Counted from the stretch's first letter, positions 31,587-41,541 are shown. The stretch is 64,000 nt of DNA from Adiantum capillus-veneris (GCA_014529385.2 CM043944.1:59262268-59326267); one strand, 5' to 3'. The notes: generated by a model from the sequence alone, not told the origin. Made by a program: numbers and translations.

Positions 31587-32959
31587 GTTTGGTGATTCAA
31601 ATCTTTTGTGCCTTTACAAAATTTGTTTGTACACCATACAATGAGTCAATGGTATGAACCTTGGTCAAATCTGAGCTGAAAGTTAATAATCGCAATTATT
31701 AGCTTCAGTCTTGAAATGAACCAATTTTTGCACTTTTTTCAAGGACATTCCTTTCATGAGTTGTTTTAAGCCTATGAATCAAGTCAAAACTTAATTTGGC
31801 CTAAAATATCAAGAAAAAGTAAATAATCTGAGCTTTGGATGATCTTTGGCCAACTCTTGAAATTTTTACCTCAAAGTGTCCTTGAGCTTACCCACTGGTT
31901 CATACAACTTTTAAGCTTACTCTCTAGTCGGATTGAGTGGTTTGGAGTCTTTTCGTGCTATTTCTAGCCGTAGATATGAAATTATGCAACTTCAAATAAC
32001 AACTCACACTTGATTCTTTCAGAGAGAGAGCAATGTTCTGAAATCCACCTTGGATCCTACTTATCCTACTCCTAGGTTCTCATGCAATGGGGTTGTGGAA
32101 AGTGTCCACAAACACTCGTTTTCTTGTCTTTTATGGTTTTCTGAGCATTGATCTTAAGACTTGTCTCGCCTATCAATTTTTCTCAAAATCCTAATCTAGT
32201 TTCACAATCCTACAATCATAAAGGCACTCAACAAGTACGATTACTTCCAAACTACCTCTACACAGTAAAAGACGACAATCTTAAGCTTTGCAATTTCTAA
32301 AAGAAAGTTTTTAACTCTAGGAGATCCTAGAGGAAGTTAAAGGATAACTTTACAAAACACTTGTGTTTTTCCCTAGTTTAGGTCTCTTCGATCCCGGCAG
32401 CGACACCAAATGTGGGACGCGTGTCTAACCTTACTATCCTATCTTATTGCAGTTTTAACGAGAACCACGATTAAATTGTCAATCCATGGAATGAAACTGA
32501 CTCGACTAGTGCATAGAGGCTACAAGAGGTTGTCAATCTCTCAAAAAACAACTAACAACTCGCATCTAACTCAAGCTACACTTAAGTGACTGAAATCACC
32601 AAAAGCCAATCGCTCATCAGCAAACAAATCACATCCGTTACAGCATCAAATGACATCCAAACGTAATGAAACTTTTAGGACAAGTTTATAAGACCTAAAC
32701 ACACATGCTTATGGTCTCAAACCCCACTTTAGGTCAAGTTCCAAAATCTCGATTATTAACAGCAGTGGATTTTTGACCTAGTCGTTTTCGATCCAGAATG
32801 CTCCTAAATACTTAGCAATGATGCCCCAATACCCTACCTATGCGTAGTTTTTTTATTTTGAAGTGTAAATTCCTACTTATGATGAAATTAGGCCGCGGGT
32901 CGGTGACGCCAAAAGCTACAAAATACTGTGATGTGTTTACGTCAATGCGTAGAGCTCTT
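31587..32959 (-). repeat. S repeat, right copy (1.37 kb)
   Basis: Direct repeat of 23,678-25,048 with few differences, including the LTR-like end, the PBS-like site (32,391-32,408) and a version of the palindrome (TAATAATCGCAATTATTA at 31,684-31,701). The right end AGAGCTCTT joins gag of copy B at 32,960. The left copy continues instead into F. Confidence 0.82.
32391..32408 (-). promoter_or_regulatory. PBS-like site in right S repeat
   Basis: Same TGGTGTCGCTGCCGGGAT site as at 24,481-24,498, again two bases from an LTR-type CCCACA end on the minus strand. Confidence 0.6.
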
Positions 32960-32961
32960 GT

Positions 32962-35900
32962 TTGAAGAGTGATGCACGAGTTTGGTTTAAAGCATTTGAA
33001 GAGGAGTTGCGTGTGGCTGATCTACCTATAAGGTTGAGTTGGGACAATCTACGACATGGGTTGGAAGTGGAGTTTGTGAAGATAGAAGATCCTGACAAAG
33101 TGTGGCAAGAAGTACAGGCTTTGGTGCAAAAGGAAGGTGAGCCAGTAGATGCGTACATACGTAAGTTTTTACTGGCATGGGAGCGAATGTGCAAGGCCTT
33201 AGCACCACAGGTGCCCCCGCCTGACATGATGAAGAAGGACAGGTTCTTAGCTGGTCTTTGGGAGAATATACGTTGGAGAGTGGAGCTAAAGAAGCCTAGG
33301 ACATATGAAGATGCACTAGAGGTAGCAAGGAACAAAGAGTGGAAGCTGAGGAAAATGAGCCAGTTAGGGGTAGAGTCTTTGCCAATGAGGTCTGAATTTC
33401 AGCCTATAGAGTCTTTACAAGGTCGCATGTCAGGGGTTCATCATGAACCAGTGGTTCCTCTTACTACTCAGGTTATGCCAGCAGTGATCACTACATCGGT
33501 GCAAGATGATGGGCTAAGGCAAGACATGAGGCAAGTGGTAGATTTGATGAAGAATCTCAGCCTAAACATGCTAGGTCAAGTGGGAAATAATCGAGGTCGA
33601 GGGAGGTTTGAAAATCAGCCAAGAGGTGAAGAAAGGCCTAGGAATGGTGTTGGACAAAGCAATGGTAGGTACTGGAGGCAGACGCCCACATGCTATAATT
33701 GTGGAGAGTTGGGTCACATCAGCCCGCAATGTGATAAGCCACCAAGGATGGGGGGAGACATGTATCCATTTCCAAGACAGGTGCTAACTAGGTCAAATGA
33801 TTATGGCATCGAAATTAAGGGAGACGAAGGAACCAGTGGACTGACCCATGAGGAAAAGGGAAAGACAAAAGTGCTAAGTGTAGTCACCTTGGAGAAGGCA
33901 TCAAAGCTAGAGGACACATTAGTGATGCCTATTGGGAAGAGGACCATAGAGGATAAGGAAGGAAGAAGTGCCCCGGGTCCTAGTAAGAAGAAAGGAAAGA
34001 GCCATGAAGGCGAGGATGTCAAGGCCAAGAGGAAAAGGAGAGCTCCTCGAAAGTTTCATGTTTCAGATTTTCCACTAGGGGATGGGCAATTAAGCTATGA
34101 CTTGAAGGAGGATCTGATGAGCAGGAAGGCAGATGTTACTTTTGGGCACCTTATAGAGATGGTGCCTAAGCTAAAGCGACAGTGGAAGAGGATGGTTAAC
34201 CCAATGGAGAAAGAGCCAGAGAGAGGTTCAGTAAAGGTGTTGGCAATGGATGAGCTACCAGACATTTGTCCAATAGTAGATGTGTGGCATAAAAGGAAAA
34301 ATTTGGGACAAGGTTATGTGGATGGCGGAGCCCAAATATGTGTCATAACACACTCATGCGTTGAGAAGATGGGTCTCACAGTGGCTGGGGTGTCAGGTTT
34401 TCGGATCAGATTGGAAAACCATCAACAAGTAAAATGCTTGGGTGTTGTAAAGAGCTTAGAAATGGAGGCATATGATGCAAAGGCAGTGGTTGATTTTCAT
34501 GTGATGCCAGCAGGGTTGGGAGCATATCCTATTATACTGGGCAGACCATGGTTACGTGCAATGGGAGCTGTTCAAGATTGGCGACATGGTACGATTAGCC
34601 TCTATGGAAAGACAGGTACCAAGAAGCTTTATAATATGGACACAAGGAAACGATTAGAGGAGCTTTATGAAGATGAGGATGAGTCTAGTGATGAAGACTC
34701 TTCCACGGTGATAGATGAGGACAGTGATAGTACTACCAGCAGTGATGAGGATGCTGATGTTGCATTTCTTTTGATGGACAAAGAAATCCATGAGTTTGGT
34801 TTAGTTGCATTTGCGAATGAGGTTGAAGATGAAAGTGAAGGGCCTTATGAAGTGATTGAAGGGCTGATGCAAACCAAGGTTGAGTTGTCAAAGAAGCAGG
34901 AATTGATGACACAAATGATCAGTGGAGACCTCTCAGCTATGGAGAAGGATATATATTTGCATATGCTGGATAGTTTTCCTGATTTGTTCATTACTTCATA
35001 TGAAGAGATCAGAGGGTTCAAGGGTGAAGAGATGCATATAGAGCTGAAAGAAGGTGCTAAGCCAGTGCGGAAAAGGCTAATAAAGATGGGTCAAGAGCAA
35101 ATGGAAGCCTTGCGGGTAGAGGTGGACAAGTTATTGAAGGCAGGGTTCATAGTTCCTGTGGAGACCACAGAATGGGTGAGTCCAGTTGTAGTCAGTCCAA
35201 AGAAGGATGGGAAGTGGAGAATTTGTGTGGATTTTAAACCCTTAAACGCAGCCACTAAGAAGAACCCATATCCTCTTCCATTCATCGATCAGATCTTGGA
35301 TTCAGTGGCAGGTTATGAGAGGTACAGTGTGTGTGATGGTTTTTCAGGCTATTTTCAATTGAAGATTGCTCTTAAAGACCGCACAAAGACAACTTTTATT
35401 ACGCCATGGGGCTCCTATTGCTACACAGTATTTCCATTTGCGTTGTCAAATGGACCTTCCTTCTATCAAGAGAGAGCAAATTGGGTGTTGGAACCATTCA
35501 TTGGTAGTTGTGTTAAAGCTTTTATGGATGACTTTTCTGTCTCTAGCAGTAGGGCTGAACACCATGAGAAGCTGCAGATGGTATTGGCTCGATATGATGA
35601 ATGTGGAGGACAACTAAATCCAAAGAAATTTCATCTAGCACAGCCAAGGGTGAAGTTATTGGGCCATATGGTGTCAGAAAATGGCATTGACGCTGATCCA
35701 GATAAGGTTAAGTCTATTATTCTTCTTCCATCACCTACGAGTACGAAGCAATTGGCAACCTTTATACACAAAGTGAAGTACATGGCAAGGTTTATTCCAT
35801 TGTCTTCTCAGATTCTTTATCCATTACAACAAGTGGCAAAGCATGATCCATTGCAATGGGATGACAAGTGTGAAGAAGTGTTTCAAGAGGTGAAAGAGGT

Positions 35901-36186
35901 GTTAAGGGGTTTGTCAGCCATGCAGGCTCCTGATTGGGAGAAAGTTTTTTATGTAAATCCCTCAGTAGGGGATGATGCCATTGGAGCCATGCTATTGCAA
36001 AAGGGGAAGGGCAGCCATTATATGAGGCCAGTGTATTGTGCAAGCCGAGTGAAGTTGGTAGCGGAGAGAAAGTTCTCGGAAGTAGAGTTAGTGATGGCCA
36101 GTGTAATGTTTGCTTGTCGACGATTTCGTCATTACTTGCTACCACGGCCTTTTGTTTTCTTGACGAGTTATGCCTTTTTTCCATAG
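32962..36186 (+). CDS. T-element copy B gag-protease-RT-RNase H
   Basis: 1,074 codons, open to a TAG at 36,184-36,186. The first codon is TTG inside gag; the true N-terminus is at 23,573, beyond the inner insertion. Gag: DARVWFKAFEEEL near residue 5, VDAYIRKFLLAWERM near 70. CCHC CYNCGELGHISPQC near 244. Protease near 451 (GYVDGGAQICVITHSC; D-G-G) to ILGRPWL near 524. RT near 738 (WVSPVVVSPKKDGKWRICVD) with catalytic FMDDFSVSS near 853. RNase H near 995 with FYVNPSVGDDAIGAMLLQ, lacking the usual first Asp. The best-preserved gypsy pol here, but split from its start codon. Confidence 0.9.
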   Translation: MKSDARVWFKAFEEELRVADLPIRLSWDNLRHGLEVEFVKIEDPDKVWQEVQALVQKEGEPVDAYIRKFLLAWERMCKALAPQVPPPDMMKKDRFLAGLWENIRWRVELKKPRTYEDALEVARNKEWKLRKMSQLGVESLPMRSEFQPIESLQGRMSGVHHEPVVPLTTQVMPAVITTSVQDDGLRQDMRQVVDLMKNLSLNMLGQVGNNRGRGRFENQPRGEERPRNGVGQSNGRYWRQTPTCYNCGELGHISPQCDKPPRMGGDMYPFPRQVLTRSNDYGIEIKGDEGTSGLTHEEKGKTKVLSVVTLEKASKLEDTLVMPIGKRTIEDKEGRSAPGPSKKKGKSHEGEDVKAKRKRRAPRKFHVSDFPLGDGQLSYDLKEDLMSRKADVTFGHLIEMVPKLKRQWKRMVNPMEKEPERGSVKVLAMDELPDICPIVDVWHKRKNLGQGYVDGGAQICVITHSCVEKMGLTVAGVSGFRIRLENHQQVKCLGVVKSLEMEAYDAKAVVDFHVMPAGLGAYPIILGRPWLRAMGAVQDWRHGTISLYGKTGTKKLYNMDTRKRLEELYEDEDESSDEDSSTVIDEDSDSTTSSDEDADVAFLLMDKEIHEFGLVAFANEVEDESEGPYEVIEGLMQTKVELSKKQELMTQMISGDLSAMEKDIYLHMLDSFPDLFITSYEEIRGFKGEEMHIELKEGAKPVRKRLIKMGQEQMEALRVEVDKLLKAGFIVPVETTEWVSPVVVSPKKDGKWRICVDFKPLNAATKKNPYPLPFIDQILDSVAGYERYSVCDGFSGYFQLKIALKDRTKTTFITPWGSYCYTVFPFALSNGPSFYQERANWVLEPFIGSCVKAFMDDFSVSSSRAEHHEKLQMVLARYDECGGQLNPKKFHLAQPRVKLLGHMVSENGIDADPDKVKSIILLPSPTSTKQLATFIHKVKYMARFIPLSSQILYPLQQVAKHDPLQWDDKCEEVFQEVKEVLRGLSAMQAPDWEKVFYVNPSVGDDAIGAMLLQKGKGSHYMRPVYCASRVKLVAERKFSEVELVMASVMFACRRFRHYLLPRPFVFLTSYAFFP

Positions 36187-36204
36187 TTAATTAATGGTAC
36201 TAAC

Positions 36205-38178
36205 ATGTCAAATGTGGTGAAGAAATGGGTAATTGAGCTGCAAGAGTTTGAGTTCTCTTTTCTAGTGGAAGATAGTACAAGGGATACCCTAGCTGATTTG
36301 TTGACCTACAAGGAGAATCCCCTTATTGTTAAGGAAGAGGTGGTGAGAAAGGTAGTTGAAGAAGTGCCACAGATCAGCAATGCACATGTGTTGTTCTTCG
36401 ATGGTTCATACAGAAAGAGCCATGATGCAGCTTCAGGGGGTATAGCACTTTATGATCCAGAGGGGAAGCTAGTATGCAAGAGAGGGTTCAAATTGGATGC
36501 TCATAGTAACAATGAGGCTGAATATGCTACTCTGGAAGCCAGATTACACATTTGTTTGAAGCATGGGGTTCGAAGGTTGAGCATAAAAGGTGATGCCTTG
36601 TTAGTGGTGAAGCAAGTGCTAGGTGTGTGGAAGAGCAAGAACACCTCATTGAAGGAAATGTGCTTCAGAATTAAAGGCATGTTAAAAAAGTTTGAAGCAT
36701 GGAGCATGAGACACATTGAACGTGCTCTAAATGGAGAGGCACATGAAGCAGCTCAAGGCATGATTGGGGAGCTATTTGTGTTGAGAACCACTTTACCTCT
36801 TTATCATGGCCGGGAAATTTTGGCTCAAGAAGAGGAGTTTTTGCTAACAGGAATCATTCCAAAGGAGATTCAGAAGTCTAAGAAGTATAGCTTTGTGCGT
36901 AGAGCATACAGGTACAAATTGATTGGTGATGTCTTATACATGAAAGGGGCTGATCTCGTGTTGAGACGTGTACCTTGGCGGGAGGAGCTTTATAGAGTGT
37001 TGGAAGAGGATCATGAAGGCGCATGTGGTGGCCATTTTGCTCTAAAGATCACCTTGCATAAGATTTTGCACGAGGGGTATGTATGGCCTAGTTTTCACAA
37101 GGATGTTCACCATTGGTGTAGGTCTTGCAATAGGTGTCAAGCATTTGGGAAGAGAGTGTTGAAGCCAGAGCTACGAAAAACCATTATGGCGTTTGATGTG
37201 TTTGAAAAGTGGGGGATTGATGCAATAGGCTCGTTACCTATCACAAGCAGGGGCAAAAGCTATATCTTGACGGGAGTGGACTATCTCTTTAGATGGGCAG
37301 AGGCTATAACAGTAAAACAGATCACTGCAAAGGATGTGGCAAAATTTGTGTATGATGAAATATGTTGCAAGTTTGGGGTGCCATTAGAGCTACTTTCAGA
37401 TAAGGGGCCAGGATTTAGAGCTAAACTGCTAGACTTCTTATGCACAAAGATGAAGATTAGGCACCAGCATACCACTCCTTATTACCCGCAGTGTAATGGC
37501 TTAAATGAAAGATTCAATGGTGAGTTGGTACAAATTCTTTCTAAAGTGACAGAGCACCAAGGAAAGAATTGGGATTTGGAATTGCCTAGTGCATTATGGG
37601 CTTACCGTACTTCGGTGAAGACAGGTACAGGGTTTACTCCATTTCATTTGGTGTATGGAAAGGAAGCACTATTGCCTGTGGAGGTAGAGTTTCCTGCGGT
37701 CAAAATGTTAGAGAAGTTGCTTGGGCCGCCTAGTGATGCATTCAAAGAGAGGCTCTTGCAGTTACAAGAGGTCCAGTTGGATAGGATGAGCGCATTGGAG
37801 CATTATGGGCAGATGCAGGATAAGGCTTTGGCAAAGATAAATGAACATGTCAAAAGTAAGGGTATCAAGAAACATGACTTGGTTTTGCGCTACAACAGTA
37901 AGCTGGACAACACCTTCCAAAAGAAGTTTCAAATTAAGTGGGAAGGCCCTTTCAAGGTAGTGGAGTGTTTTCCAAATGGCACATATCAACTGGCTAACCT
38001 GGATGGTGTTCTACATAAGTCAAGGGTAAATGGATTGTGTCTTAAATTGTATCAAGCTAGATTGATGATGGTGGAGCAAGATGAGCTGTCTATGGATCAA
38101 GCAGTGTTGGTGAGGGATGAGGAGACCTGTTATGCGGCGAGTCTCATATCTCTCTTTGCTGCTGCTGATCATGAATGA
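36205..38178 (+). CDS. T-element copy B archaeal-type RNase H and integrase
   Basis: 657 codons in the same frame as 32,962-36,186 after TAG and six codons; the ATG may be fortuitous. RNase H of the second type: LFFDGSYRKS near residue 63, NNEAEYATLE near 102, IKGDALLVV near 127. Zinc module about 275-312 (H, H, CRSCNRC). Integrase core D near 336 (WGIDAIG), D near 399 (LSDKGPGF) and E 36 residues later (NERFNGEL). GPF/Y-type end KWEGPFKVVECF near 580. Two RNase H domains followed by integrase is the layout described for Tat-type plant gypsy elements. No chromodomain. Confidence 0.9.
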   Translation: MSNVVKKWVIELQEFEFSFLVEDSTRDTLADLLTYKENPLIVKEEVVRKVVEEVPQISNAHVLFFDGSYRKSHDAASGGIALYDPEGKLVCKRGFKLDAHSNNEAEYATLEARLHICLKHGVRRLSIKGDALLVVKQVLGVWKSKNTSLKEMCFRIKGMLKKFEAWSMRHIERALNGEAHEAAQGMIGELFVLRTTLPLYHGREILAQEEEFLLTGIIPKEIQKSKKYSFVRRAYRYKLIGDVLYMKGADLVLRRVPWREELYRVLEEDHEGACGGHFALKITLHKILHEGYVWPSFHKDVHHWCRSCNRCQAFGKRVLKPELRKTIMAFDVFEKWGIDAIGSLPITSRGKSYILTGVDYLFRWAEAITVKQITAKDVAKFVYDEICCKFGVPLELLSDKGPGFRAKLLDFLCTKMKIRHQHTTPYYPQCNGLNERFNGELVQILSKVTEHQGKNWDLELPSALWAYRTSVKTGTGFTPFHLVYGKEALLPVEVEFPAVKMLEKLLGPPSDAFKERLLQLQEVQLDRMSALEHYGQMQDKALAKINEHVKSKGIKKHDLVLRYNSKLDNTFQKKFQIKWEGPFKVVECFPNGTYQLANLDGVLHKSRVNGLCLKLYQARLMMVEQDELSMDQAVLVRDEETCYAASLISLFAAADHE

Positions 38179-38206
38179 TCTAGTAGGCCAGGGGATGGGC
38201 AAATTA

Positions 38207-39351
38207 TGTCAGGAGTTTTTTGGAGCAAGGGATTGCGCATATGTACATATACATGCATGGTGCATCAAATAAATAATTGCCCATTTTTCAGAGCCAGGTG
38301 GTTACGTGGGGCCCACATGTGTACAGGTAGGATAGGATGTACATAGTGCATCAATTTTCACTATTACCAGTACCAGTGTGTTTTTTCTACAATAATGAGG
38401 AGTTGGTAGCGCTTAAAACTTCTCGAGGAAGCTATCCGCGGGTCGATGACATGAGGTAAGCAGGTGCGTCAGATGGCATCTAGTGGCGTCAGGAGGCCGA
38501 ACGGGGTCAATACTTGCACGTGGATGAGTACGGACACAACGTGGGTGTTTCCTTGTGATAATTATGCAGAAAGGTCATCATGAGGACCACTTTTTGGGGC
38601 CACTTCACGTGGTGGCAAGATGCATTATTGGAAAAAAGCTGAGTGCCAGGTGTGCGAATGATGCAAAAAGGTGAAAACTATGCACTGCGAGGTCAGTTTT
38701 TGGCCTGTTCGGGGTCCGTTTGAGGTCATCTAAAAGGCCAAGGGTTCCCAACTAATAAATCTAAGTGTGGGAACTGAAAAAACAGAGAGAAGACCAGAAA
38801 AAATGTGGAGAAGAGAGGAGGAACAGCCGCAACTGTGTTTTTGGGGTTTTTAGAGCCTATTTTGGCCGTAAACTGCTCATCCGAGGTCGGATTTGAGCAC
38901 TTTGACATTGTAGACTGGGGTTTTGGGCCGTTGCGGATGCGATGGCGCTGTCCATTTTGATAAATTCCGCACTCTTTTCCTGCTGTTTTTCTGTGTAAGT
39001 TTCTCCTATGAGCGAAGTTTCTGCTCTAGTTTGTGATTGTATCTGGCTTATTTTACCTATATTGTGTGAGCTATTTGCCCCATTGGTGTTGGCCCAAGCT
39101 CAATTGTATCTAAACATCAGAAATTCTTCTCTTTTGAGCTGAGTTTTTTGGGTGTTTGTGTGTGTGTGTGTGTGTGTCTGTGTGGAGTGGGCAAGTGGAT
39201 AGTCTCTCTCCTCTCACTCCAGAGGTGTGTTCCCTGTCTCGGCCAGGTGTGTTGTGTAAGCCGAGTGGTGCCCCATAGTGTGTGTGTGTATCTTCCCAAG
39301 AGTGTGTGTCGGGTCGTTATAGAGGCGCTGTGTGTTTTCATCCCGCTCACA
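38207..39351 (+). repeat. T-family LTR, 3' LTR of copy B (1,145 bp)
   Basis: TGTCAGGAG at 38,207 to CTCACA at 39,351, preceded by purine-rich GGGGATGGGCAAAT. Closely similar to the 5' LTR at 21,336-22,494. Immediate flanks differ (GACGG before the 5' LTR, ACGTC after this one), so this copy's 3' edge is not the original insertion edge. Confidence 0.9.
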
Positions 39352-39973
39352 ACGTCTTCACAGGCATGCTTAACAGTCATTCTAGCACCAATTTCTCTAC
39401 AGATGGTCATGCATTGACATGGTGCATACTTTCTTGAGCACACACAATGCTATTGAGCTCTTTTGAGAGCAAATATCCCCACATGGATTGTTTTACTGTA
39501 TGTAGTAGTTTTCTGGGGCCTGTTTGTGCGTGATTTCTCATGTACGTTGAGTTGTGGTTACTTCTTGTTAGCAGCAAGCTGACACAGACACCACGGATAC
39601 CATTTTTTGGAGCTCTCATTGTAAAAACACTTATTATTTTGATAAATCGTGAATATTGTAACTCCTATTTTTTGGATAAACCTTGTAATTGATGAGCCGG
39701 GGCTACAAGCTTCCAGATTTTATCAACCTGTCATTCCTTATCTTTAGTTAGATCTCCCATATAATTATTTTTGACCACCAAAAACCTTGGCTAAGGTATA
39801 AAATCCAATTTTTGTAAGTTATAGTTAAGTTTTGGATAATGAAATACAAAGCGTGAGCTAATGACGCTCACTTCTCTTCTTCTCGCGCTTCCTACTCCCT
39901 CCCCGGTTGTCACATTGCAGTCATGTTTCTTGCATTGTAACCGCAGGTAAGAGCTCTACGCATTGACGTAAAC
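39352..39973 (+). repeat. F segment after copy B LTR
   Basis: Reverse complement of 25,024-25,645. Contains a TATA-like GTATAAAAT at 39,796-39,804 and a donor-like CAGGTAAGAG near 39,944. The last 24 bases (GAGCTCTACGCATTGACGTAAAC) belong to the S end. It separates two copies of the T LTR. Confidence 0.7.
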
Positions 39974-39982
39974 GCATTGACT

Positions 39983-40515
39983 TGAGATGCATTATTGGAA
40001 AAAAGCTGAGTGCCAGGTGTGCGAATGATGCAAAAAGGTGACAACTATGCACTGCGAGGTCAGTTTTTGGCTGTTCGGGGTCCGTTTGAGGTCATCTAAA
40101 AGGCCAAGGGTGCCCAACTAATAAATCTAAGTGTGGGAACTGAAAAAACAGAGAGAAGACCAGAAAAAACATAGAGAAGAGAGGAGGAACAGCCACAACT
40201 GTGTTTTTGGGGTTTTTGGAGCCTATTTTGGCCGTAAACTGCTCATCCGAGGTCGGATTTGAGCACTTTGACATTGTAGACTGGGGTTTTGGGCCGTTCC
40301 AGACGCGATGGCGCTGTCCATTTTGACAAATTCCGCACTCTTTTCCTGTTGTTTTTCTGTGTAAGTTTCTCCTATGAGCGAAGTTTCTGCTCTAGTTTGT
40401 GATTGTATCTGGCTTATTTTACCTATATTGTGTGAGCTATTTGCCCCATTGGTGTTGGCCCAAGCTCAATTGTATCTAAACATCAGAAATTCTCCTCTTT
40501 TGAGCTGAGTTTTTT

Positions 40516-40551
<36 letters not shown>

Positions 40552-40725
40552 AGTGGGCAAGTGGATAGTCTCTCTCCTCTCACTCCAGAGGTGTGTTCCC
40601 TGTCTTGGCCAGGTGTGTTGTGTAAGCCGAGTGGTGCCCCATAGTGTGTGTGTGTGTGTGTATCTTCCCAAGAGTGTGTGTCGGGTCGTTATAGAGGCGA
40701 TGTGTGTGTTTTCATCCCGCTCACA
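39983..40725 (+). repeat. 5'-truncated T LTR at the right edge of the insertion (743 bp)
   Basis: Matches the T LTR from internal position about 410 (TGAGATGCATTATTGG) to the CTCACA end, lacking the first 409 bases. It is followed by ACGG and then gag of element D, so this is the real right-hand end of the 19.4-kb insertion. Confidence 0.87.
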
Positions 40726-41541
40726 ACGGGTAGACTTTTGGAAGTTCATAGCTACATGGCATAGCTTGGAGGAATATGTGAAGCCCTCGTCTCCAAAGGC
40801 CATATCGAACTGCTGGATGAAGGCCAAAACTTTGTCTATAGCACCAAAGGTGCCATCATAGGTGAGAAAAGAGATGCTCTTTCCTCCCTCCTTGAACTTA
40901 TTTAGCTTGTAAGACCTTTTCCAAGCAGCATGGGACTTGCAATGTCCTCTCCTCTTGTATTCTTTAAGAGAATAGCCGTTGCTTTCATTGGGAGAGGAGG
41001 AAGATGATGAAGATGGAGAAGAGGGTGACCTCTTTCTCGGCTTTTTCTTCCTTTGGTTCCTCCCTTCCTTGTTAGAATGATGAGGAGAAGGACTATGCGG
41101 CGATTGTTTCCTCTTAGGAGGAATTGGTAATCGTTGAGAGAGCCATCTTCGTGGAGCCACATCCTCCGAATCACTTCTTTCTCTTTCAGTGGTTTCTTCT
41201 TCTTCTTCCCACATCGGAGAGAGTCTTCTTTTGGAAGTCTCATTAAGAGGATTCCTAAGCTCTCTCTCATCTTGGGGGTTTGAAGGAGGCCATCGAAGTT
41301 GTTGGGTAACTACGGCTTGTAGGGTAGGATTTGCCATAGCTTGTTGCAACCTAGTGACAAGGTAGTTCACAAGCATGGGGGCATCTTCAATAACACCTTC
41401 ATGTGAGAAATCAAAGTTATTACTCTCTTTATTATTGTCGTCCATGCTAATCAAACTTATGTAAGTAGTACTTACTTTGTGCTTTGGTACCATCAAAACC
41501 ATAGTTACTACCCTTCTCGATTCTTGAAAATCGGCTCTCAA
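40726..41541 (-). pseudogene. D gag, N-terminal part
   Basis: The likely start is the ATG at 41,444 (MDDNNKESNNFDFSHEG); the frame is open further upstream. Arg/Ser-rich region (KPRKRSPSSPSSSSSSSPNE), then capsid-like SISFLTYDGTFGAIDKVLAF, IQQFDMAFGDEGFTYSSKLC and HVAMNFQKSTR, where the T LTR cuts in at 40,725. The continuation of this gag lies at 21,335 and below. Codons past 40,726 on this frame are LTR sequence and not part of the protein. Confidence 0.82.

Larger units (their letters stand above)
21336..40725 (+). mobile_element. composite T-family gypsy insertion inside gag of element D
   Basis: Bounded on the left by a T LTR starting TGTCAGGAG at 21,336 and on the right by a T LTR ending CTCACA at 40,725. 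ACGG precedes the left end (21,332-21,335) and follows the right end (40,726-40,729), consistent with a short target-site duplication. Gag of element D reads across the two flanks. Internally: 5' LTR, PBS, leader, gag start, then an interrupting segment (about 23,678-32,959), the rest of gag-pol, a full 3' LTR, a 0.6-kb segment 'F', and a second 5'-truncated LTR. The order cannot be explained by a single transposition. Confidence 0.82.

Noticed and set aside
25024-39973. Inverted T copies as a pure assembly or chimera artefact
   Set aside because: The arms differ by many substitutions, a one-base insertion and a nonsense codon, and the centre has its own unique structure; spanning reads are still needed.
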